Source: CAXXOK01 sp964640955 (GTDB lineage: Bacteria; Bacillota; Clostridia; Christensenellales; Aristaeellaceae). From it: a stretch of DNA of 64,000 nt. Below, one piece after another: positions 31,912 through 39,731 of this stretch. The first letter of the stretch is position 1; every line of letters starts with the position of its first letter. The translations under genes and the position numbers were made by a program. Where the stretch lies: the NCBI GenBank assembly GCA_964640955.1, contig CAZXJI010000013.1, forward strand, positions 28,988 through 92,987, read 5' to 3'. A model generated the notes under the pieces. That model worked only from the letters and a program-made list of their open reading frames with translations. It searched no databases and was not told the origin of the DNA.

Positions 31912-32517
31912 TCACGTTTGTTCCCCGGGCGGCAGCAGCAGGAAGGCGTAGTCGGTTCCGTGGAAAACCGTGCGGGCGAAGGGCTGGAAGCCGAACCGGC
32001 GGTAATAGGCGTGGTCGTCCCTGGACACGATGCTTTCCACATACAGGGTCTGGCCCCGGTAATCCGCGATGCCGCGGTTCATCAGCGCCGCGCCCGCCCC
32101 CTTTTGCCGGGAGGAAAGAAACTCCAGCGTCACGCAGGGGGTTTCCGGCGCAAAGCGGTCGAGCATCCGGAAAAGCTCGCCGATCCGCCCCACCGCGGCC
32201 GGGCTTTGTACAAAAAGGAGCAGCGCCCCGGGCCACAGGCCCAGACGGAGGAGCGACCGCAGGCCGAACTCGGGCGAGTCCGGGTGCGACCACAGCGCGC
32301 AGGCCACCACGCCCGCGTCCGGCTCCACAGCCGCGTATACGCGGCCGGTCCTCAACTCAAAGCGGAGCAGCAGCCGCAGGAACGTCCGCGCGGGCCCCCT
32401 GCGCCCGCGGAACAGAAAACCGTTGAAAAGCGGCGTTTGCCAGAAAGCGTCGGTCAAAACCGCCGCCGCCTGCCGAAACTCGGCGCGCGCAGGGCGCGTG
32501 AGCGTGCGTATCTCCAT
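31912..32517 (-). CDS. GNAT-family N-acetyltransferase
   Basis: A 201-residue protein. VTLEFLSSRQKGAGAALMNRGIA near 130-150 is the acetyl-CoA loop (Q/R-x-x-G-x-G/A), and YVESIVSRDDHAYYRRFGFQPFARTVF the C-terminal strand and helix common to GNAT enzymes. It begins MEIRTLTRPARAEF. No ribosome site of note precedes it apart from a GGAGGCC-like stretch about 10 bp upstream. Substrate unknown. It is transcribed toward the T-box promoter but is not needed for it. Confidence 0.8.
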   Translation of the reverse strand: MEIRTLTRPARAEFRQAAAVLTDAFWQTPLFNGFLFRGRRGPARTFLRLLLRFELRTGRVYAAVEPDAGVVACALWSHPDSPEFGLRSLLRLGLWPGALLLFVQSPAAVGRIGELFRMLDRFAPETPCVTLEFLSSRQKGAGAALMNRGIADYRGQTLYVESIVSRDDHAYYRRFGFQPFARTVFHGTDYAFLLLPPGEQT

Positions 32518-32618
32518 GGGTCGGGCCTCCGTGTTTTCGTTGGGATCGGGTTCTTTACGCGCCCCATCATACCACAGTCGGGAGCGCGGGGCAATTGCGG
32601 CGCGCCGATCCCGTTCGC

Positions 32619-32647
32619 TTTACCCTCCGGAAAAGCTATGGTATAAT
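32619..32647 (+). promoter_or_regulatory. Promoter for the membrane protein / murI genes
   Basis: TTTACC (32619-32624), 17 bp, TATAAT (32642-32647), 80 bp before the GTG at 32727. Confidence 0.6.
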
Positions 32648-32726
32648 ACCCACAACCGGCGCGCTCGTCCGCGCCGCGTTCAGACCGGTAAAAACAAGAC
32701 CCCTGCGCATCGGAGGAGGAACGCCC

Positions 32727-33218
32727 GTGTACCAGTATTCCAACCGCAGCCGTTTCAATTCGGTCATGCGTTCCAACCGCTACCGGCCGATTCTGGTGAT
32801 CGTGGTCATCATCATCGCGGCGTTTCTGCTTTTGAAGCTCGTCGGCGTGGGCGGCATGAGCGAAGCGAACTTCGAGAATCAGCGCAACGCCAAGCTCCGC
32901 TCGGAAATTCAGCACGCCGTGAGCCAGGCCAACACGCTTTCCCGCCTGGGAGCGACCACGACCAGCAACGTGCTGGGCAAGGTGCGCCAGTACGTGCACG
33001 GCATCGAGATTATCAACGACCTGAACGTGAGCATGTTCGGCGAGGTCGGCCGGCTGTATAAGCAATCGGTGTTCGATAACATTTACAGCATCATCGACGA
33101 ATACGACGCCAAGCTTTCCAGCGGGCAGAAGGTGAGCGAAGCGCTCACCGCGCTGACCGACGCCATCGACGATCTGGAGGCGCAGACGACCGCGCTGATC
33201 GGCACGAGCGAAAGCTGA
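32727..33218 (+). CDS. Small membrane-anchored protein, unknown role
   Basis: A 163-residue protein with a basic N-terminus (SRFNSVMRSNRYRP), one membrane helix (about 24-40, LVIVVIIIAAFLLLKLV) and an external, mostly helical part (RNAKLRSEIQHAVSQANTLSRLG ... VSEALTALTDAIDDLEAQTTAL) that could form a coiled coil. The start is GTG with GGAGGAGG well placed. murI lies about 100 bp downstream in the same direction. The family is not recognised; septum or wall work is only a guess from the neighbour. Confidence 0.7.
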   Translation: MYQYSNRSRFNSVMRSNRYRPILVIVVIIIAAFLLLKLVGVGGMSEANFENQRNAKLRSEIQHAVSQANTLSRLGATTTSNVLGKVRQYVHGIEIINDLNVSMFGEVGRLYKQSVFDNIYSIIDEYDAKLSSGQKVSEALTALTDAIDDLEAQTTALIGTSES

Positions 33219-33318
33219 CGCGGCGCAAACGGCATATTCGGCGGCGCGCCCCTTACGGCGGCGCGCCGCACCCGCGCCCGGCGGAATTCCGGGCGGCTTG
33301 GCAACGGAGGTGGCAACG

Positions 33319-34143
33319 GTGGACGAGCGCCCCATCGGCGTGTTCGACAGCGGCTTCGGCGGCGTGACGGTGCTGGCTTCGGCGGCGCGGCTGCTGCCGG
33401 GGGAGGACTTCATTTTTCTGGGCGACAACCGCCGCGCCCCATACGGCGACCGGACGCCCGACGAGGTGCTCGCCTTTACCCGCGAGGCGGTCGAAAGGCT
33501 GAACGCGCTTAACTGCAAGGCCATCCTCATCGCCTGCAACACCGCGACCAGCGCCGCCGCGGAAACGCTCAGGAGCGAATGGGCGATGCCGATCATCGGC
33601 ATGGAACCGGCGCTGAAGCCCGCTTCGCTCTTGCCCGGCGAAGGCGCGGTGCTGGTGATGGCTACCGCCATGACGCTCAAACTGCCCAAGTTCCAGCACC
33701 TGATGGAGCGCTACGGCAGCCACGCCGTGCCCGTGCCCTGCCCGGGGCTGGTGGAACTGGTGGAGGCGGGGGAGACGGATGGCCCGCGCGTGACGGACAG
33801 GCTTGACGAGCTGCTGTCCCCGTACCTGAGGGGCCCCGTGAAAGCCGTGGTGCTCGGCTGTACCCACTACGTGTTTTTAAGGCCCGCGCTTGCGGCCTTC
33901 CTGCCCGAAGGCGTCGCGCTGGTGGACGGCAACGAGGGTACCGCGCGCCAGCTAAGGCGGAGGCTTGCGCAAAAAGACCTGCTCAAATCGTTTTTCACCG
34001 GCGCGGAGGCCCGACCGGGCGAGCCGGTGTTCCTTTCCACCGAGCCGGGCGAAGCCATACCCGCGCGCATGCGCGCCCTGTTCCGGAAGGCGTTGCGCGC
34101 GGCGGACGCGTGTTGCATTTCGCCGGACGATGCGGTACAATAA
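33319..34143 (+). CDS. murI: Glutamate racemase
   Basis: A 274-residue cofactor-free racemase that makes D-glutamate for peptidoglycan. It begins with IGVFDSGFGGVTVL. Cys73 in IACNTATSA and Cys181 in LGCTHY are the two catalytic thiols, and GDNRRAPYGDR is the third signature. GTG is taken as start since GGAGG lies 8 bp upstream. Length is normal. It is followed by wecB, another wall-related gene, 51 bp on. Confidence 0.95.
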   Translation: MDERPIGVFDSGFGGVTVLASAARLLPGEDFIFLGDNRRAPYGDRTPDEVLAFTREAVERLNALNCKAILIACNTATSAAAETLRSEWAMPIIGMEPALKPASLLPGEGAVLVMATAMTLKLPKFQHLMERYGSHAVPVPCPGLVELVEAGETDGPRVTDRLDELLSPYLRGPVKAVVLGCTHYVFLRPALAAFLPEGVALVDGNEGTARQLRRRLAQKDLLKSFFTGAEARPGEPVFLSTEPGEAIPARMRALFRKALRAADACCISPDDAVQ

Positions 34144-34194
34144 CAAAGATTAAGACAATCGCTGTACGCAGCGGGTTAGGTTGGTTCGTTTATA

Positions 34195-35295
34195 ATGAAA
34201 AAAGTGATGCTCATCTTTGGCACGCGGCCCGAAGCCATCAAGATGTGCCCGCTGGTTCATGTGCTGGAGCGTCATCCCTCCTTTCAGACCGTCGTATGCG
34301 TAACGGGGCAGCATCGGCAGATGCTGGACCAGATTTTGGAGTGCTTTCAGGTAACGCCGAAGTACGACCTGTGCATTATGCAGCAAAAGCAGACCCTTTT
34401 CGACGTGACGGTGAACATCCTGCTGAAGCTGCGCGATATTCTGGAGGCGGAAAAGCCGGACGTGGTGCTGGTGCACGGCGACACCTCCACGGCGTTCGTC
34501 ACGTCGCTCGCGTGCTTCTATCTGCAGATTCCCGTGGGCCACGTGGAGGCGGGCCTGCGCACCTACAACCTGCATTCGCCTTTTCCCGAGGAGTTCAACC
34601 GTCAGGCGGTGGACCTGATCTCCAAGTTTTACTTCGCGCCCACCGAGATGAGCAGGCAAAACCTCCTCAGGGAGGGCAAGCCGGAAAAGACCATCTACGT
34701 CACGGGCAACACCGTGATCGACGCGCTTTCCACCACCGTGCGCGAGCAATACCGGCACCCGGAGATCGAGTGGGCGAAGGGCAGCCGCCTGCTGCTGATG
34801 ACCGCCCATCGCCGGGAAAACCTGGGCACGCCCATGCGCCACATGTTTACCGCCATTCGCCGCGTGGTGGACGAGACGCCGGACGTCAAGCTGATTTACC
34901 CCATGCACATGAACCCCAGCGTCCGGGAAATGGCCAAGCGCTGCTTTTCCGGCCAGGAGCGCATCCACATGATCGAACCGCTGGACGTGCTGGACTTTCA
35001 CAACATCATGGCGCGCTCGTACTTCATCATGACCGACAGCGGCGGCATTCAGGAGGAAGCGCCTTCCCTGGGGAAGCCCGTGCTGGTGATGCGCGATACC
35101 ACCGAGCGCCCGGAAGGCGTGGAGGCGGGCACGCTGGAGCTGGTGGGTACGGGGGAGCAATCCATCTACGAGGCGGTCACGCGGCTTTTGAACGACCCGG
35201 AGAAATACCGCGCCATGCAGCACGCCGCCAACCCCTACGGCGACGGCCACACCAGCGAGTATATCGCCGATATTCTGGAAAAGAACCTGAAATAG
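34195..35295 (+). CDS. wecB: UDP-N-acetylglucosamine 2-epimerase, non-hydrolysing
   Basis: A 366-residue enzyme that interconverts UDP-GlcNAc and UDP-ManNAc for teichoic acid linkage units or capsule sugars. IFGTRPEAIKMCPLV at the start, VHGDTSTAF near 97, GHVEAGLRTYN near 119 and TAHRRENLG near 202, plus DSGGIQEEAPSLGKPVLVMR near 281, are the family signatures. The ribosome site is weak (GGGTTAGG about 15 bp upstream), so expression may be low or coupled to murI. A good terminator follows. Confidence 0.96.
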   Translation: MKKVMLIFGTRPEAIKMCPLVHVLERHPSFQTVVCVTGQHRQMLDQILECFQVTPKYDLCIMQQKQTLFDVTVNILLKLRDILEAEKPDVVLVHGDTSTAFVTSLACFYLQIPVGHVEAGLRTYNLHSPFPEEFNRQAVDLISKFYFAPTEMSRQNLLREGKPEKTIYVTGNTVIDALSTTVREQYRHPEIEWAKGSRLLLMTAHRRENLGTPMRHMFTAIRRVVDETPDVKLIYPMHMNPSVREMAKRCFSGQERIHMIEPLDVLDFHNIMARSYFIMTDSGGIQEEAPSLGKPVLVMRDTTERPEGVEAGTLELVGTGEQSIYEAVTRLLNDPEKYRAMQHAANPYGDGHTSEYIADILEKNLK

Positions 35296-35310
35296 CGTAA
35301 AATACAGATT

Positions 35311-35364
35311 AAAAGCGGGCGGGGCCGGCCGTGCGAAGCGCTCGTACGGAGCCCGGCCCGCTTT
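35311..35364 (+). terminator. Terminator after wecB
   Basis: AAAAGCGGGCGGGG and CCCGGCCCGCTTT form a stem with one mismatch around a loop of about 20 bases; CTTTG follows. Confidence 0.65.
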
Positions 35365-35422
35365 GTTATAGCACGCTTTTCCGGCCCGGCGGAGACGCCC
35401 GCAACGGCTGAAACGGCCGCAC

Positions 35423-35449
35423 AAATTGATTAGAGTATCTAACGAATTT
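35423..35449. promoter_or_regulatory. 27-bp palindrome, probable operator of the lipid operon
   Basis: AAATT, two bases, TTAGA, GTA, TCTAA, two bases, AATTT: perfectly symmetric arms centred on 35436. It ends 2 bp before the -35 hexamer. Its AT-rich, TTAGA-N3-TCTAA form resembles sites of MarR-type regulators of fatty acid genes, but the protein is unknown. Confidence 0.65.
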
Positions 35450-35451
35450 GG

Positions 35452-35480
35452 TTGCAAGCCTCCTGATTTTGCGGTATAAT
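35452..35480 (+). promoter_or_regulatory. Promoter of the SDR / acyl-ligase-ACP-oxoamine synthase operon
   Basis: TTGCAA (35452-35457), 17 bp, TATAAT (35475-35480), 51 bp before the SDR start. Confidence 0.75.
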
Positions 35481-35531
35481 TCGACTGTTTATTTAACCGT
35501 ATTCATACCGCAATGATTTCGGAGGTACGAC

Positions 35532-36368
35532 GTGAACAAGGGAACCGTATGGGTCATCGGCGCTTCCAGCGGCCTGGGCCTCGCGACGGCGAAAGCCTTC
35601 GCGGCGGACGGGTGGCTGACGGTGTCGGGGGCGCGCTCTTTCGGCGCGCCGGCGGCTGGCGACCCGGCCGACGACGGCGTCCGCACGCTCGGGCTGGACG
35701 TGACGGACGCGCAAAGCCGCGAGGACTTCGCAAAGGCCGCTTTCGCCATCAGCCCGCGGGTGGACGCGCTGGTTTACTGCGCCGCGGTGCTGGTGCTGGG
35801 CGCGTGCGAAACGACCTCGCACGACGAGTACGAGCGCGTGATGCAGACCAATTTCCTGGGCATGACGGACATGGTACGGATGGTATTGCCCGCCATGCGT
35901 ACCCAAAAGAACGGAAGAATCATCCTGTTTTCCTCCATCAACGGGCTGCTGGGCATCCCGTTCCAAAGCGCCTACACCGCATCCAAGCACGCGATCGAGG
36001 GGTACGCGGAATGCCTGGCGATGGAAGTCAGGCCCTTCGGCGTGCAGGTGAGCGTGGTGGAGCCGGGCGACCACCGCAACGGCAGCAAACACACGCGGCT
36101 GCACGCGCGGGGCGAGGGGGACGCTTCCCCCTACGCGGACGCCTACCGCGCGGCCTGCGACAAGATCGGCCGCGACGAATCCGGCGGGCTCCCGCCCGCG
36201 CGCCTGGCCCGCGCGGTGGTGCGCAACGCCAACCGCGCGCGCATGCGCTTCCGCCTGCGCGTTGCCAAACCAGACCAGCGCCTGGCCGTGATCCTGCACG
36301 ACGTGACGCCCCGACTGAACGAAAGAATACTTATCGGCTATTATGGCAAGGGAGGCGCGAGCGCATGA
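35532..36368 (+). CDS. Short-chain dehydrogenase/reductase
   Basis: A 278-residue classical SDR. The cofactor motif VWVIGASSGLGLA is at residues 6-18. The active-site strand IILFSSINGLLGIPFQSAYTASKHAIEGY carries Ser, Tyr and Lys (YTASK near 151). SVVEPGDHRNG follows. The plan resembles 3-keto-lipid reductases (3-ketodihydrosphingosine reductase, DltE-like). Start is GTG with GGAGGTACGAC upstream. Its stop overlaps the next start (ATGA), so the two proteins are made together. In context it would reduce the 3-keto amino lipid made by the downstream fusion, an inference from gene order. Confidence 0.88.
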   Translation: MNKGTVWVIGASSGLGLATAKAFAADGWLTVSGARSFGAPAAGDPADDGVRTLGLDVTDAQSREDFAKAAFAISPRVDALVYCAAVLVLGACETTSHDEYERVMQTNFLGMTDMVRMVLPAMRTQKNGRIILFSSINGLLGIPFQSAYTASKHAIEGYAECLAMEVRPFGVQVSVVEPGDHRNGSKHTRLHARGEGDASPYADAYRAACDKIGRDESGGLPPARLARAVVRNANRARMRFRLRVAKPDQRLAVILHDVTPRLNERILIGYYGKGGASA

Positions 36369-39300
36369 TTCAACACGATATCGCCCGCATCAGCCGCGCC
36401 CTGCGCGAGGATATGCGCCTGGAAAACCTCTACGGCATCATCTGCGGGTACGGCGACGAGGAGGCCGCCGTATGGCTTGAAAACGGCGAAGAAAAGGTGT
36501 GGACGTTCGCCGATTACACCCGTCTCACCCGCAACGCCGCCGCCGCGGCGCGCGCGGCCGTGGGCGCCGAGCCCGGCGCATACGTGGCGATCGCCATGGA
36601 CACCTGCAAGGAGTGGTTCCCTGTTTTCTGGGGGCTGATCCAGGCGGGCTACAACGCGTTGCTTTTGAACGTGGCGCAGGCGGACGACATTTCCGATTAT
36701 CTGCTCGGGCAGGCGGGCGCGAAGGCGCTGGTGACCACCAAAGCGCGCGCGCTGCCCGCGGGCGTGAAGCTGATCCCGGCCGAAACGCTCTACGCCGCGC
36801 CCGAAGCCCCGGACGACTTCATCCCCGTGTTCGGCAACCAGGTCGCGCTGTGCACCAGCGGCACTACGGGCACCAGCCGCATCTTCGTGTACGAGGGGCG
36901 CGCCGTGGTGGAGCAGGTGCTTTCTTCCGAGCTTCTCTACCGTGCCCAGAAGCGGATGATCGACAACGAGCACCGCCGTGCGCTGGCGTTTTTGCCCTAT
37001 CACCATGTGTTCGGCTTTATGGCGAACCTCATGTGGATCTCCTTCGTGGGCTATGCGAACATCTACCTGGAAAACCGCACCCCGCAGGCGATTCTGGAAA
37101 CGTCGCAGCGCTGCCGGCCGGAACTGCTGATTACGGTGCCGCTGCTGGCCAACAATTTCTGCGCGGGGCTTCAGCGGACCCTTTCACAGCAAAGCGCCTT
37201 CAAGCGCGGCATGTTCAAGACATTCAAAGCGGTCAGCCTCGGCCTGCAGGCCGTGGCGCCGGGCTTGGGGCTGTGGCTGGCGGAAAAGGCGCTGTTCAAG
37301 AGCGTCGACGCCAAGCTGCTGGGCACGAGCATCAAGGTGATCATCCTGGGCGGAAGCCACACCCCCAGCGAGCATCTGCGCACGCTCAACGCGCTGGGCT
37401 ACTACACCGTCTGCGGTTTCGGCATGACGGAAACGGCCGTGACCAGCGTGGAGACGACTCTCAACCTGCGCAAACGCGTCAGCGGCTCGGTCGGCCGACC
37501 GCTGACCAACGTGGAATACCGCGTAACGCCCGGCGAGGCGCGCGGCCGCCGGGGCGAGATGCTCATTCGCGGCAACAGCCTGCATACCGGGCGGCTGGTG
37601 GAAGGAAAGCTCCTCCCGCCGGATACGCTGGAAGGCGGCTGGTACCCCACCGGCGACGTGGTGCGCCTGGAAAAGGGCGACCGCATGTTTGTGGAGGGCC
37701 GCTGCAAGGACGTCATCATCAACGAATCGGGCGAGAACGTCTACCCGGACGAGCTGGAGGACACCTTCTCGGCCTTGGAGGGTGTGGAGCAGTTTACGGT
37801 GCTGGGCGTGAAGAAGCCCGGCAAGCACCAGCAGTACGAGGACATCACGCTGGTGCTGAACGTGGGCGACCGCTACCGCGACGATGCGTTTCTGGAAGGC
37901 CTCATGCGCCGCGTGACGGAGCTCAACGCGAGACTCGCGCCCCTGAAGCGCTTGAGCCGCGTGCTGGTCACCCCGGAAAAGCTGCCGCTGGTCAACGGCA
38001 TCAAGGTGAAGCGCCTGGCGCTCAAGGCGCAGATCGAGCAAAACAAGCTTGCCTACCGCGACCTGCGCATGACCGCCGCCAAAACGGCGCCCGCCGAGGC
38101 GCCCGCGCCGGACGTGGTGGCCAAAGAGGTCAAGCCCACCGACCTTGCGATGGAGGAGATCAAGCACAAGGTGCGCGCGCTCTACGCCGAGGCGCTGGGC
38201 GCGGAAGCCGGAAGCTTCTCCGACGACGCGCATTTCATCGACGAGCTGAACGGGGACAGCCTTCAGGTGCTTTCCGCCGCGCTGAAGGCCGAGGAGCAGT
38301 TCAGCGTCACCATTCCGGTGGAGGAGTACGGGCGCTGCACCACCGTAAGCGACATGAGCGCGCTGATTTACGCGAAGCTTAACGGCGTGGGCGCGTACGA
38401 AAACCAGTCCGAGCCGGACGAGGAGATCGTCCCCATTACGCGCTTTGAGGACGCGCCGGAGTGCATCGCCTTCCAGAAGCGCATGGATTCGCTGATGTCC
38501 TCGGGCGAGGACAACCCCTACTTCGTCTGCCACGAGTCGCCGCTGCGCGACAAGAGCCTGATGGCGGGGCACGAGGTGCTTAACTTCGGCTCCTACAACT
38601 ACGCAGGCATGAGCGGCCGCCCCGAGGTGATGGAGGCCGCCAAGGCCGCCATCGACAAGTACGGCACCAGCGCCAGCGGCAGCCGCCTGCTGGCGGGCGA
38701 GAAGAAGCTGCATCAGGAGCTGGAACGCGAACTGGCGGACTGGAAGCACGCCGAGGACTGTCTGGTGCTGGTCGGCGGGCACTCCACCAACGTGACGCTG
38801 GTCGGCAACTTCTGCGGCAAGAACGACCTGATCGTGTACGACGCGCTGGCCCACAACTCCATCGAGGAGGGCTGCCGCCTCAGCCGCGCGACCGCCAAGC
38901 CCTTCCCGCACAACGACCCGGAGGCGCTGGAAGGCGTGCTGCGCACGCAGCGCAGCCGCTACGCCAAGGTGCTCATCGTCATCGAGGGCGCCTACAGCAT
39001 GGACGGCGATATCGCCGACGTGCCCGCCTTCGTGGCGCTCAAGAAGAAATACGGCTGTTTCCTGATGGTGGACGAGGCGCACAGCGCCTGCGTCATCGGC
39101 GAGACGGGCGGCGGCGTGGACGAGTATTTCGGCCTTGCGCCCACGGACATCGACATCAAGATGGGCACGCTTTCCAAAGGACTGGGCGCATGCGGCGGCT
39201 ATCTGGCCGGTTCCCGGACGCTGATCGAGTACCTGCGCTACAACCTGCCGGGCTTCGTGTTCAGCGTGGGCATCTCCCCGCCGCTGGCGGCCGCGACGCT

Positions 39301-39661
39301 GGAAAGCGTGCGCCAGATTCGCCGCAATCCGCAGATCATGGCGGATATGCGCCGCAACATCGACTGCTTCGCCGCCGAGGCGAAGAAGCGCGACCTGGAC
39401 ATCTGCCTGGCGGGGCACACGGCGGTCATCCCCGTGCTGGTGGGCCGGGACGAGGACGCCTTCCTGCTTTCCAACAAAATGCGCGAGCGCGGCGTGTTCG
39501 TGCCGCCGGCGGTCTACCCCGCCGTGCCCAAAAACAAGGCTCGCCTGCGCTTCTGCGTGATCAGCGAGCACAAGCCCGAGCAGATCGTGGAAGCACTGGA
39601 CAAGCTGGTGGCGCTGGCGGAGGAGCTGAACATCAAGCTGCCGTCTCCTGCGAAGAACTGA
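36365..39661 (+). CDS. Acyl-AMP ligase - acyl carrier protein - alpha-oxoamine synthase fusion
   Basis: A 1098-residue three-domain protein. Residues 1 to about 565: ANL ligase with CTSGTTGTSRIF near 163, HHVFGF near 214, GFGMTETAV near 352, STGD-like PTGDVV and CKDVIINESGENVYPDE. Residues about 595-670: carrier protein with Ser632 in GDSLQVL, the 4'-phosphopantetheine site. Residues about 690-1098: PLP enzyme of the alpha-oxoamine synthase group (BioF, KBL, serine palmitoyltransferase), with NFGSYNYAGMSGRPEV, VYDALAHNSIEEG, VDEAHSACVIGETGGG and PLP Lys938 in GTLSKGLGACGG. It likely loads a fatty acid on its own ACP and joins it to an amino acid with loss of CO2, giving a 3-keto amino lipid. 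Substrates are not proven. Confidence 0.9.
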   Translation: MIQHDIARISRALREDMRLENLYGIICGYGDEEAAVWLENGEEKVWTFADYTRLTRNAAAAARAAVGAEPGAYVAIAMDTCKEWFPVFWGLIQAGYNALLLNVAQADDISDYLLGQAGAKALVTTKARALPAGVKLIPAETLYAAPEAPDDFIPVFGNQVALCTSGTTGTSRIFVYEGRAVVEQVLSSELLYRAQKRMIDNEHRRALAFLPYHHVFGFMANLMWISFVGYANIYLENRTPQAILETSQRCRPELLITVPLLANNFCAGLQRTLSQQSAFKRGMFKTFKAVSLGLQAVAPGLGLWLAEKALFKSVDAKLLGTSIKVIILGGSHTPSEHLRTLNALGYYTVCGFGMTETAVTSVETTLNLRKRVSGSVGRPLTNVEYRVTPGEARGRRGEMLIRGNSLHTGRLVEGKLLPPDTLEGGWYPTGDVVRLEKGDRMFVEGRCKDVIINESGENVYPDELEDTFSALEGVEQFTVLGVKKPGKHQQYEDITLVLNVGDRYRDDAFLEGLMRRVTELNARLAPLKRLSRVLVTPEKLPLVNGIKVKRLALKAQIEQNKLAYRDLRMTAAKTAPAEAPAPDVVAKEVKPTDLAMEEIKHKVRALYAEALGAEAGSFSDDAHFIDELNGDSLQVLSAALKAEEQFSVTIPVEEYGRCTTVSDMSALIYAKLNGVGAYENQSEPDEEIVPITRFEDAPECIAFQKRMDSLMSSGEDNPYFVCHESPLRDKSLMAGHEVLNFGSYNYAGMSGRPEVMEAAKAAIDKYGTSASGSRLLAGEKKLHQELERELADWKHAEDCLVLVGGHSTNVTLVGNFCGKNDLIVYDALAHNSIEEGCRLSRATAKPFPHNDPEALEGVLRTQRSRYAKVLIVIEGAYSMDGDIADVPAFVALKKKYGCFLMVDEAHSACVIGETGGGVDEYFGLAPTDIDIKMGTLSKGLGACGGYLAGSRTLIEYLRYNLPGFVFSVGISPPLAAATLESVRQIRRNPQIMADMRRNIDCFAAEAKKRDLDICLAGHTAVIPVLVGRDEDAFLLSNKMRERGVFVPPAVYPAVPKNKARLRFCVISEHKPEQIVEALDKLVALAEELNIKLPSPAKN

Positions 39662-39685
39662 GGCGGATGCCATAGGAAACAGATG

Positions 39686-39720
39686 CAAAGGCCGCCCGCG
39701 TTGGACGCGGGCGGCCTTTG
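39686..39720. terminator. Bidirectional terminator
   Basis: CAAAGGCCGCCCGCG (39686-39700) and its exact complement (39706-39720) around TTGGA, between two convergent genes. Confidence 0.85.
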
Positions 39721-39731
39721 GGCAGGCTGCT

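Noticed and set aside
34191..34196. TATAAT just before wecB as a promoter
   Set aside because: It overlaps the ATG and has no -35 at the right distance; it would give a leaderless message and is probably chance.
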